Of a stretch of 24,472 bases of DNA, positions 8,085 to 16,436 are shown piece after piece. Where the stretch lies: NCBI GenBank assembly GCA_964399735.1, contig CAYNSO010000053.1, forward strand, positions 1 to 24,472. Direction: 5' to 3'. The DNA is from Fontivivens sp964399735 (GTDB taxonomy: Bacteria; Zhuqueibacterota; Zhuqueibacteria; Residuimicrobiales; Krinioviventaceae). Position 1 is the stretch's first letter. Each line of letters starts with the position of its first letter. The translations under genes and the position numbers were made by a program. A model generated the notes under the pieces. It saw nothing but the letters and a program-made list of their open reading frames with translations, was not told where the DNA came from and ran no database searches.

Positions 8085-9164
8085 ATGAGCAAACGAGTAA
8101 ACAATTGCCTGATAATAATATCCATTGCAGCTGTGATCCTGTTGATAAACTGTAAATCAGGTCAACAACAATTGCCGGCAACAGAATTCACACCGGTAGA
8201 AATTCAACCGGCTATAGAAAAAGAGCATTTTACCACTATCCATACTAGCGGGGTATTGCAATCCAGCGCGGCAATCAAACTATCCTTTAAAATTGGCGGC
8301 ATTGTAGAAAAAATCCTGATCCATGAAAGCGAACAGGTGAAAAAAGGACAGGTACTGGCAGAACTGAAAATGACAGAAATCAACGCCCAGGTTGAACATG
8401 CCAAAACTGCCCGCGACAAGGCAGTGCGCGATTATGAACGCGCTAAAATATTATATGACGGCAGCGCCGCTTCATTGCAGCAAAAGCAGGACGCCGAGTC
8501 CGGCCTACAGGTGGCGGTCTCCAATCTGGCAATTGCGGAATTCAACATGCGCTATGCACAAATAACCGCCCCGGAAAATGGCAAAATTTTAAAACAGTTG
8601 GTGGAAGAAAATGAAATGGTCGAAGCCGGATACCCGGCGCTGGTCTTTGGTTCTACCGATAAAAGCTGGATCATTAAAGCATACCTGACCGACAAAGATA
8701 TTGTCAAAGTGCACTATGGCGACTCTGCTCATGTCCAATTCGATGCCTGGCCGGGGAAATTATTTAAAGCGGTAGTCAGTGAAATTTCAGAAGCGGCCGA
8801 AGCAAACAGCGGCTTGTTCAAAGTTGAATTAAGGCTGGTCAACAAGCCGGCGCGGTTCATAAGCGGTCTCGTTGCCCAGGTTGATATTTTCAGTTCAACA
8901 CAACAGCGCTATATTTTTGTGCCCACCGATGCCCTGGTAAACGCCGATAGCAATAATGGCTTTATTTTTACAGTTAACAATAGCCATGACAGAGCAATCA
9001 GAGTACCGGTTAAAATTGTAGCAATCTGTGAAAACGAAATCGCCATATCTGGCTCTCTGCAACAAGGAGACCGGGTGATAACCGCCGGCGCTTCATACCT
9101 GAAGGATGGCGACAGGGTTAATGTTGCGCCAACAGAGATTGCTAAAATGGAGGTTGGCCAATGA
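8085..9164 (+). CDS. RND efflux periplasmic adaptor, lipoprotein
   Basis: Membrane fusion subunit of a tripartite RND pump, 359 residues. The signal peptide ends in a lipobox (LLINC, Cys23), so the protein should be lipid-anchored in the inner-membrane outer leaflet; Asn before Cys is unusual. A lipoyl half (GGIVEKILIHESEQVKKGQV) follows, then a short helical hairpin (about 100-140, REYERAK-like DYERAKILYDG), the second lipoyl half (YAQITAPENGKILK), and beta-barrel and membrane-proximal domains. GAGGGAGAT stands before the ATG. Its stop overlaps the pump start by 4 bases (ATGA), indicating translational coupling. No outer-membrane factor gene follows, so a TolC-type protein from elsewhere must be used. 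Confidence 0.9.
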   Translation: MSKRVNNCLIIISIAAVILLINCKSGQQQLPATEFTPVEIQPAIEKEHFTTIHTSGVLQSSAAIKLSFKIGGIVEKILIHESEQVKKGQVLAELKMTEINAQVEHAKTARDKAVRDYERAKILYDGSAASLQQKQDAESGLQVAVSNLAIAEFNMRYAQITAPENGKILKQLVEENEMVEAGYPALVFGSTDKSWIIKAYLTDKDIVKVHYGDSAHVQFDAWPGKLFKAVVSEISEAAEANSGLFKVELRLVNKPARFISGLVAQVDIFSSTQQRYIFVPTDALVNADSNNGFIFTVNNSHDRAIRVPVKIVAICENEIAISGSLQQGDRVITAGASYLKDGDRVNVAPTEIAKMEVGQ

Positions 9165-12100
9165 ATCCTGTCCGGTTTTCTGTTGAAAATCATCATTTCA
9201 CCATTATGATTGTTGTATTGTTGACTTTTTTCGGCTTGTTTTCTATAAAAAAAATGCCCAAGTCGGAAAACCCGGCTGTTGAACCACCTGGCGTATCCAT
9301 TATTGTTGTTTATCCGGGCGCCACACCAGATGATATTGAAGAACTCATTTCCTCGCCAATTGAAGAGGCTGTTAACGGCGTGCAGGATGTTGACGATATT
9401 TATTCCACCAGCGGCAACGGTTTCAGTTCAATCTGGGTCGAGTTTGATTTCGGCGTGGATATCGATGATGCTTATAACCATGTTGCGGAAAAGATTACCA
9501 GCATTCGTAACGATCTGCCGGATAACATTGCCAGCCTCGAGGTTACCAAGTGGGATTTGGATGCAGTGAACATAATTGAACTGGCGCTGATTTCAGAATC
9601 CGCTTCCTATCATGACCTGGAACAGCAGCTTGATCTGCTAAAAAAAGAAATCGAGCGCATCAACGGTATTCGCGACGTTGAAATGCACGCTCTTCCCGAA
9701 CAACAAGTGCGGGTTTCCATCAATCTGGAAAAAATGGCGCAGCTTGCCATTCCCCTTGACAGGATAATCGGTATGATTCAAAGCGCCAATACCAACATTC
9801 CCGGCGGCAAAATCGACCTCGGCGGTAAAAATTTCAACATTAATACCAGTGGTTCTTTTGAAAACCTGGACGATATTCGTAATACCCGCATTCCCTCCGG
9901 AAACGGGCAAACTATTTACCTCAAAGATATTGCCACGATTGAATACACAGATGCCGATATGGAACACCATGCGCGTTTTAACGGCAAGCGGGCTGTATTG
10001 CTAACCGCCAATCAAAAAAAAGAAACCGATGTTTTTCAGATCACCGACCGGATCAAAGAAAAAGTTGCCTCCTTTGAAAAAGAATTGCCCCCCGATATGG
10101 AAATTAAAATTGCTTTTGACCAGTCAGAAAGTGTTTCCGATTTTTCAAATGCCTTTTTATTAAACTTGCTGGAAGGGATTGTGCTGGTTGGTTTTGTTGT
10201 TTGGCTTGGTATCGGCACCCGGCCATCGCTGGTGGTTATATTGACGATTCCCACTTCTATCTGTATTGCTATGGGCTTTGTCCATTCCAGCGGCTATGGT
10301 ATTCAGCAAATGACCATTGCCGGCCTGGTAATTGCCCTGGGTATGCTGGTAGATAACGCCATTGTTATTTGCCAGAATGTCAATCGACTGCTAGCCCTGG
10401 GCGAAGGTTTGAAAGAAGCTGCAATCCACGGCGCCAGCCAGCTTGGCGCTTCGGTCGCCAGTGGCACAGCAACGACCTGTATTGCCTTTATGCCTATCCT
10501 GCTGATGAAAGATGTAACCGGTCAATATGTACGCAGTATGCCGCTGACGGTCATTTTTACGCTGCTGGCGTCATTATTACTGGCGTTGATTTTTGCGCCC
10601 TATTTGTGCAGCCGCTTGTTAAAAACAGAACAGGCAGCCCGTAAAGGCAAATTCCAGGTTTGGATAGAAAAATTTGTGGAAACGACCTATCGCAATGTTT
10701 TAAAAAAAGCATTAAATAAACCGGGTCTTATCATTATCCTTGCTATTGCCGGATTCTTTATCAGCCTCGGCTTTATTCCTCTTATCGGCGTCAGCATGTT
10801 TCCCAAGGCGGACAAGCCCATGTTCTTTATCGACATTTCCACACCCAGCGGCTCCAGCCTTGAAACGACCAACAAGGTAATCCGCAGAGTTGAAGATATT
10901 TTGCTGAACAAAGAATATCTGCAACACTATGTCAGCAATATCGGCGGTGATAATCCACGCCTTTACTATAATGTCATCCCGCAGCAATCCAAATCCAACG
11001 TGGGGCAAATTTATGTGCAGATTAAAAAAGACTTTAAACAGGATATACCGCAGATCATTGAACAATTACGCAGCGAATTCAAGGAAATTCCAGGCGCCAA
11101 AGTAGAACTCAAACAACTGGAACAGGGGCACCCCAATGATGCGCCGATAGCCTTTGTTGTAATTGGCAAGGATATTGAAAGAATCAAACAATTATCACAA
11201 CAGGTTGAAAAGATGTTCCACAATACTGAAGGGTTGATCAATATCAGAAATCCGATGGATAGCGAAAAAACCGATCTGCGGTTTCGCATAAACCGGGATA
11301 AAGCAGCTATGCTGGGTTTAACCCTTGCCGATATTAACATGACGATCAGAATATGCCTTTCAGGGTACGCCGTATCATCATTCCGTGATACCGATGGCGA
11401 ACTCTACGATATTGTGGTGCGCCTGCCCATCAAAGAATCTCCAAAATTGCAAGACTTTGACCGGATCTATATCACCTCTCCAACAGGGGCGTCTATCCCG
11501 CTCAAACAAATAGCAACGATCGAATTCGATTCCAGTCCGGTTACCATATACCATTATCAACTTGAACGCAGCAATACTATCATGGCCGACGTGCTGCCCG
11601 GATTTTCTATTGACAAAAAAGCCAATGAACTCATCAAAAAACTGGATGACTTGGATTGGCCAACCGGTTATTACTATCACGTCAGCGGTGAAAAAGAGGC
11701 GCAGGGAGAGTCCTTTGGTGGTTTGGGGGCAAATTTTATCATTGCCCTGATCGGTATGTTTGCTGTACTGATATTGCAATTCAAATCATTCCGCCAGCCA
11801 TTTATCATCTTTACCACCATTCCGCTGGCGATCATCGGCGCAATTCTGGCTTTACTGGCGACGGGTAATTCGTTTTCTTTTACCGCTATGATCGGCTTGA
11901 CGAGTTTAGCCGGTATTGTGGTCAATAATGCCATTATTTTGGTAGATTATGCCAACGTGTTACGCCGTGGTGGCATGGATATTGTATCCGCAATTCAAGT
12001 TTCCAGCGAGACCCGCTTTATGCCTATCCTGCTGACAGCAATGACCACAATTAGCGGCCTGTTGCCACTTACCATCTTTGGCGGTACAATGTGGGGGCCG

Positions 12101-12202
12101 ATGGGCTGGGCGATTATCGGCGGGCTCACCACCTCAACTTTTTTGACCCTGCTTGTTACGCCGGTGCTTTATAAAGTGTATACCAGGGAAGAAAAAGAAT
12201 AG
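9161..12202 (+). CDS. RND multidrug efflux pump (AcrB/HAE1-type)
   Basis: Proton-driven inner-membrane exporter, 1013 residues, close to the usual RND length. It has 12 predicted membrane helices in two halves, each followed by a large periplasmic loop. Recognised motifs are GATPDDIEELISSPIEEAV in the first porter loop, GMLVDNAIVICQNVNR in the fourth helix, and SLAGIVVNNAIILVDYAN in the tenth. The fourth-helix pair is Asp-Asn where AcrB has Asp-Asp; Asp-Asn is common in wider family members. It is translationally coupled to the adaptor by the ATGA overlap and ends the operon before a strong terminator. Substrate cannot be read from sequence; solvents, bile-like detergents or drugs are typical of this branch. 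Confidence 0.92.
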   Translation: MNPVRFSVENHHFTIMIVVLLTFFGLFSIKKMPKSENPAVEPPGVSIIVVYPGATPDDIEELISSPIEEAVNGVQDVDDIYSTSGNGFSSIWVEFDFGVDIDDAYNHVAEKITSIRNDLPDNIASLEVTKWDLDAVNIIELALISESASYHDLEQQLDLLKKEIERINGIRDVEMHALPEQQVRVSINLEKMAQLAIPLDRIIGMIQSANTNIPGGKIDLGGKNFNINTSGSFENLDDIRNTRIPSGNGQTIYLKDIATIEYTDADMEHHARFNGKRAVLLTANQKKETDVFQITDRIKEKVASFEKELPPDMEIKIAFDQSESVSDFSNAFLLNLLEGIVLVGFVVWLGIGTRPSLVVILTIPTSICIAMGFVHSSGYGIQQMTIAGLVIALGMLVDNAIVICQNVNRLLALGEGLKEAAIHGASQLGASVASGTATTCIAFMPILLMKDVTGQYVRSMPLTVIFTLLASLLLALIFAPYLCSRLLKTEQAARKGKFQVWIEKFVETTYRNVLKKALNKPGLIIILAIAGFFISLGFIPLIGVSMFPKADKPMFFIDISTPSGSSLETTNKVIRRVEDILLNKEYLQHYVSNIGGDNPRLYYNVIPQQSKSNVGQIYVQIKKDFKQDIPQIIEQLRSEFKEIPGAKVELKQLEQGHPNDAPIAFVVIGKDIERIKQLSQQVEKMFHNTEGLINIRNPMDSEKTDLRFRINRDKAAMLGLTLADINMTIRICLSGYAVSSFRDTDGELYDIVVRLPIKESPKLQDFDRIYITSPTGASIPLKQIATIEFDSSPVTIYHYQLERSNTIMADVLPGFSIDKKANELIKKLDDLDWPTGYYYHVSGEKEAQGESFGGLGANFIIALIGMFAVLILQFKSFRQPFIIFTTIPLAIIGAILALLATGNSFSFTAMIGLTSLAGIVVNNAIILVDYANVLRRGGMDIVSAIQVSSETRFMPILLTAMTTISGLLPLTIFGGTMWGPMGWAIIGGLTTSTFLTLLVTPVLYKVYTREEKE

Positions 12203-12235
12203 TATAACCAGAATGTACAGCACTTGAAAACAAAG

Positions 12236-12268
12236 AGGCGTTGCCGATTATCGGCCGCGCCTTTTTTT
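12236..12268 (+). terminator. Rho-independent terminator of the RND operon
   Basis: AGGCG-TT-GCCGAT, one-base loop, ATCGGC-CG-CGCCT followed by seven T. It lies about 34 bases after the pump stop codon. Confidence 0.85.
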
Positions 12269-12415
12269 ATCCTTTCTGTAGTCAAAGCAGGGGTATAATA
12301 TTCACAATTACAAAACAATCCCTGTGAGTGGGAAAATATAGTCTACTTTTTTGTGTTACTTTATTGTATGATAATATAAAGCTGTTACAAGTATTTCATT
12401 ATACACTTTAACAGG

Positions 12416-13315
12416 TTATTTAAATAATTGTAATTGTGATTGATAATTATGAATACGCGATTTGGCTAATTTTACATAGTCATTGCTAATATCATAACCT
12501 ATATAAGCTCTTTCATCTTTTAATGCGGCCAGGCAAGTTGTTCCACTACCACAAAAAGGATCAAGAATAACATCATTTTTAAAAGTGTATAATTGAATTA
12601 AACGATGTGGTAATTCCTCTGGAAACGGGGCTGGATGTCCAATACTTTTTGCAGAAACAGCAGGAAAAGTCCAAACACTTTTTGTCCAACTCAGGAATTC
12701 TTCTTTTGCTATTGTGCTTTGTCTGCCTTTACCTTTTCTTGAAAAGGATTCCTTGGAAAATATCAAAATATATTCATGAATATCCCTTAAAACCGGATTC
12801 GCTGCGGATAACCAGCTTCCCCATGCCGTAGAGGGACTCGCGCTTGTATCCTTATTCCAAATTATCTCTCCGCGCATGTAATAACCTATTTCTAACATAT
12901 CTTCAATTATGAAAGAGTGTAATGGGATATAAGGTTTTCTGCCAAGATTGGCAATGTTGATACAAGCCCTTCCACCGGTTACTAACACTCGAAAAGTTTC
13001 TTGAAAAACATTTTTTAATAAAAGTCGGTATTCATTTAAAGATAAATCTTCGTCATACTCTTTTTTTACATTATATGGTGGTGATGTTATCATTAAATGT
13101 ATACTGTTGTCTGGCAATTCACTCATTTTTTCACTAGACTTGCAATAGATTTGATCAAGTTGTTCCGGGAGAAGCATGTTTTCTGTAAACACAATATCTT
13201 CTGGCAGTTGAAAAGAAGAATATAATTTACTATTGTAGAATTCAGTAGAATCATGGTTTATTCGACCAGGTGTTCCAAAAGAGCTGGTTTTAGTGCCGGT
13301 AATTTTATTATTCAT
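12416..13315 (-). CDS. Type II DNA methyltransferase, beta class (N4-cytosine or N6-adenine)
   Basis: SAM-dependent DNA methylase of 299 residues. The catalytic motif IV TSPPYN is at residues 77-82 and the SAM-binding motif I DPFCGSGTT at 252-260. This order (IV before I) defines the beta class; the S-P-P-Y form favours N4-methylcytosine, though N6-adenine is possible. The N-terminal stretch SSFGTPGRINHDSTEFYNSKL probably belongs to a conserved leader of this enzyme group, with target recognition in the middle. The start codon lies 4 bases after the stop of the nuclease gene, with CAGGGAA as ribosome site inside the nuclease end. It should protect the host from that nuclease. Both genes are visibly A+T-richer than the flanking efflux and GH3 genes, which fits horizontal gain. 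Confidence 0.88.
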   Translation of the reverse strand: MNNKITGTKTSSFGTPGRINHDSTEFYNSKLYSSFQLPEDIVFTENMLLPEQLDQIYCKSSEKMSELPDNSIHLMITSPPYNVKKEYDEDLSLNEYRLLLKNVFQETFRVLVTGGRACINIANLGRKPYIPLHSFIIEDMLEIGYYMRGEIIWNKDTSASPSTAWGSWLSAANPVLRDIHEYILIFSKESFSRKGKGRQSTIAKEEFLSWTKSVWTFPAVSAKSIGHPAPFPEELPHRLIQLYTFKNDVILDPFCGSGTTCLAALKDERAYIGYDISNDYVKLAKSRIHNYQSQLQLFK

Positions 13316-13319
13316 TTAT

Positions 13320-14210
13320 TTATTCCCTGAGAAACGTTAAAAACTTTTCTGCTTTTGCTTCAAATGTATTTTCTTTGGATGCAATTTCTATCAACCTCCC
13401 CAACTCTTTTTTATTCTTCATACTGGAAAAATAATAAAGATCTTCCACCAGGATTTTATTTACCGAATTTTTAAATGAAATAAAATCATCAAATCTAAAA
13501 AATCCTTGATTGGGGGTTTGTTTAATAGAGTCTCCTGTTGTTGGCATTGGATTAACAGACCAAAAACCTTGTGTAATACCGGCCCTTTTTAAATGATCTA
13601 CTTTTGGAATATAACTTTCAGTAATGGGTGTATTGCCGATTATGATTATCGGGATATTTGACGCGAGTGGGTCTGATACTCTTATATTTATACTTTTTCC
13701 TATAGCTTTTAACATTGAATCTGATCTTAATAACCCGGGGGTACCTTGATGTGTTTTGTAATCTCCAATACAAATGTAATCACCATTTATATATTCCCAG
13801 TTCCAAACAATTGACATTTTCACTTCAAATATTAATAAAATATCTTCAGGCAATAAAATAGTAGAATTTTTTTTGGTAATAACTACATCAGCAGGTGAGT
13901 TTCTTGAAAGTGCAATTTTCTCACAAATAGCTCCCTGGATTGCATATAATCCTTTTTCACTTGTGCATTGTGCTATGATATCCCGTATCCATTTTTCTGT
14001 AAAATTACCTATTAGCGAGTTTCTACTTTGTAAAGTTGTCTTTTCTCCCTTGTACTGTTTCGTCCAATAAGCAAAGAATTTTCCATCATCTGTCCTGTAA
14101 AACAATTTCTCCGGAGAGGCAAATTGGCTTGCTTGTTGAAAAAAGATTTTTTCAATGTTTTTATTCCACAATTCATTCATCAGGCGCTCAATATTTCTTA
14201 CTATGAACAT
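13320..14210 (-). CDS. Probable type II restriction endonuclease, PD-(D/E)XK fold
   Basis: Candidate cognate nuclease, 296 residues. A PD-(D/E)XK-like core is visible: PAD (Asp108), then LLIFEVKMS with Glu129 and Lys131 on a hydrophobic strand, with a possible upstream acidic residue in NFTEKW (Glu72). No named family is recognised and the cut site cannot be read. The assignment rests on this motif and on the tight operon with the methylase (4 bases apart, nuclease first). The start is uncertain: ATG at 14210 gives the longest frame, and ATG at 14180 is an alternative; neither has a strong ribosome site. Weak translation would be in keeping with a toxic product. Confidence 0.7.
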   Translation of the reverse strand: MFIVRNIERLMNELWNKNIEKIFFQQASQFASPEKLFYRTDDGKFFAYWTKQYKGEKTTLQSRNSLIGNFTEKWIRDIIAQCTSEKGLYAIQGAICEKIALSRNSPADVVITKKNSTILLPEDILLIFEVKMSIVWNWEYINGDYICIGDYKTHQGTPGLLRSDSMLKAIGKSINIRVSDPLASNIPIIIIGNTPITESYIPKVDHLKRAGITQGFWSVNPMPTTGDSIKQTPNQGFFRFDDFISFKNSVNKILVEDLYYFSSMKNKKELGRLIEIASKENTFEAKAEKFLTFLRE

Positions 14211-14324
14211 TAGCTAATATGAAAACAAGCTAACAATTAATCACTTCTTTTGCAATAGAAAAATCCCGGCTATTCGATTTTTTAATTATTATAAAATATA
14301 CGAATTTTAATAAAATTATATCGT

Positions 14325-16235
14325 TTATCTAATAATTATACACTTGTGTATTGCAATATTGCCTCCTGCGGTCAACTGGTAAAAGTAAATACCACTGGCG
14401 AGTTTGCTGCCGTCAAATTCTATTGTATGCCGACCCGGCTGCTTATTTTGTCTTACCAATACCGCCGCTTCGCGCCCGGTTCGGTCATACACAGTCAACG
14501 TGACCAGGCTGCTAACTGGAATTTCATATTGAATTGTGGTGACAGGGTTGAATGGATTTGGAAAATTCTGATGCAGACTGAACTGTGCCGGTGTTTCTGT
14601 ATTTTGCTCCACATAAAGAGGCTTGTTCGCACGGGCCAACACTTGTCCATCCAGCTTCCATGTAGAGTCAATAGACACGCCGAAATGCGCCAGGGCGGTG
14701 ACGGCTACATCAACAGTTTTGGGCGCCGGGGTATTCTCAAAATCAAGCAGTTCCACATGGGCGTCGACTGTCAGCCATTCAGGCATCCCGCCATGCAGAA
14801 CACCGTGAACATGGTTGGCGCTGTAATCCGTTACAATAGTATCCTGTTCATCATCCATTTTCCAATATCCCAATAGCGCAGCATAATCCGGGTGTGCGGC
14901 AGTAACCGGACTGAACATCCAGCGGCGCAGGACGCTGTCCGGCAGCGCAGCGTTCCAGATGCGGCATTCACTGATGCTCACATCGGCAAAATCATCATAT
15001 TGCCATGTCCCATCCTGACCGATGCACAGTCCCAGGTTGCTGGAAATGTCGCCAATAGTGGCAATATCAATCCCCCCGCTTTTAATGCCGTCCTGGTACA
15101 GGGTTAGCATGCTGTCCCGGTCAAAAACCGCGGCAATGTGATGCCATTGATTATCATAAATGAGCGGCCCGGAAATTTGCCGGTTATGCTCGCCATCGGC
15201 AATATTCACCAGCCAGGTGCCGTTATCCCATTGCAGTATGGCAAAACCGGGATTGTTCATCGATTCTGCATTCTTGTTGCCAATGATTACCGGATGGCCG
15301 GACCAGCCGGAGGATTTGATATTCATTTCAATCGTAAAATCCTGCTCCGCGCCGAACTGGTAAAGAGAGGAATCGGCAATGGCGATATAATCACTTGCGC
15401 CGTTCAGTTTTACGCCATAAGCCGGGACTTGCAGAGTGTCCAGCACAAACAAATTACCGATTTCCTGCTGCGCTACTCTATCCCCGCTGACGCCGATGAA
15501 AATGCGCATTTCTTCCAGCATAGTTCCGCCATGATGCGACCCATTACCGCCATGATCGGCCAGGGTAAGGATCAGCCAATTTTCATTCTGGTATGTGGGC
15601 CGGCTATGCAGTGCGGCCAACAAGTTGCCGACCAGACCGTCGATCTTTTCGATGGCGGCAATATATTGCGGGCTGTTTGGACTGAAATTATCACTGTGCC
15701 CGGCGGCGTCGATTTCTCCAAACTGCACAAAAATACAGTCATAGTTATCATTGTTCAGCAAGTTGATAGCTTCTGCGGCAAGGTCGTCGTCATTGCCTAT
15801 ACTGCGTACATAATCGGCATGGCTGGTTACGCCGCTGTTGATACCACCCCAGTACACCAGCGAGGCTGTATTCAGGGCAGGATTAAAATCTTTTAAACGC
15901 TTGAAAAAATGCGGGTACTGGTAACTGTTTTTGTTGGCAAAAGTATTATCGGTTACGCCGTGCTTGTCATTCCACACGCCGGTCATGATCGACGACCAGC
16001 AGGGGCCGCTTTTGGTGGGCGGACGGCTGAGCGCATACCAGCTATACGTACCGCTTTCCACCAGCTCCCGCATAATGGGCGCCTGCGCCAGCAGCAACGC
16101 ATCCGGGCGGCAGCCGTCGATGCCTAAAATCATCAGTTTCGGCGTCTCCAATGGACTGGTTAAGGCTCTGGTGTGCAGCGCGGTAATGAATAACAACAAA
16201 AAGAAAACGCCCCGGTTTGATTTGATCTTTATCAT
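14325..16235 (-). CDS. Secreted type I phosphodiesterase/nucleotide pyrophosphatase with LamG-like and T9SS domains
   Basis: Secreted hydrolase of 636 residues in the alkaline phosphatase superfamily. After a signal peptide comes MILGIDGCRPDAL (first metal-binding Asp40), then PTKSGPCWSSIMTG, in which Ser76 occupies the nucleophile position (usually Thr in this family). Further metal ligands appear in EIDAAGHSD and ADHGGNGSHHGG. Residues about 270-440 resemble a LamG/concanavalin-like jelly roll (LNGASDYIAI...DFTIEMNIKSS...WHHIAAVFDR). The C-terminal about 75 residues are a T9SS type A domain (FSLHQNFPNPFNP, KLASGIYFYQLTAGG), so export across the outer membrane and surface attachment are expected. 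Substrate may be a phosphodiester or a phosphonate/sulfate ester. It is divergent from the GH3 gene. Confidence 0.85.
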   Translation of the reverse strand: MIKIKSNRGVFFLLLFITALHTRALTSPLETPKLMILGIDGCRPDALLLAQAPIMRELVESGTYSWYALSRPPTKSGPCWSSIMTGVWNDKHGVTDNTFANKNSYQYPHFFKRLKDFNPALNTASLVYWGGINSGVTSHADYVRSIGNDDDLAAEAINLLNNDNYDCIFVQFGEIDAAGHSDNFSPNSPQYIAAIEKIDGLVGNLLAALHSRPTYQNENWLILTLADHGGNGSHHGGTMLEEMRIFIGVSGDRVAQQEIGNLFVLDTLQVPAYGVKLNGASDYIAIADSSLYQFGAEQDFTIEMNIKSSGWSGHPVIIGNKNAESMNNPGFAILQWDNGTWLVNIADGEHNRQISGPLIYDNQWHHIAAVFDRDSMLTLYQDGIKSGGIDIATIGDISSNLGLCIGQDGTWQYDDFADVSISECRIWNAALPDSVLRRWMFSPVTAAHPDYAALLGYWKMDDEQDTIVTDYSANHVHGVLHGGMPEWLTVDAHVELLDFENTPAPKTVDVAVTALAHFGVSIDSTWKLDGQVLARANKPLYVEQNTETPAQFSLHQNFPNPFNPVTTIQYEIPVSSLVTLTVYDRTGREAAVLVRQNKQPGRHTIEFDGSKLASGIYFYQLTAGGNIAIHKCIIIR

Positions 16236-16273
16236 TGTGTTTTTTTTCCATTAAAAAAGTTGGTTCCTGAATA

Positions 16274-16303
16274 AATATAAGATAACCTGCAATGAAACGC
16301 CAA
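16274..16303 (-). promoter_or_regulatory. Candidate promoter of the phosphodiesterase gene
   Basis: On the minus strand TTGGCG (16298-16303), an 18-base spacer and TATATT (16274-16279), about 40 bases before the start codon. It lies back to back with the GH3 promoter. Confidence 0.4.
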
Positions 16304-16361
16304 GAGTTTATTTATAAATCAGATTTTACGTCTCTTTTTCCAGAATTTAATTCAATTCCGG

Positions 16362-16390
16362 TTGCATTTTTACAAAACTTTATGTACAAT
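16362..16390 (+). promoter_or_regulatory. Promoter of the GH3 gene
   Basis: TTGCAT (16362-16367), exactly 17 bases, then TACAAT (16385-16390), giving a leader of about 40 bases before the GH3 start. This is the best sigma-70-like match on the plus strand in the divergent gap. Confidence 0.55.
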
Positions 16391-16436
16391 GTACCATGGC
16401 AAAAAAGCAACCGATCACAATTTGGAGGAATCTGTT

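Noticed and set aside
12382..12415. Hairpin CTGTTACAAGT...ACTTTAACAG as terminator of the first methylase
   Set aside because: The stem has a bulge, is A+T-rich and lacks a proper T run on the minus strand, so it is too weak to call.
15138..15896. Open plus-strand frame of 252 codons inside the phosphodiesterase gene
   Set aside because: Antisense shadow of a gene with clear catalytic motifs; no family features.
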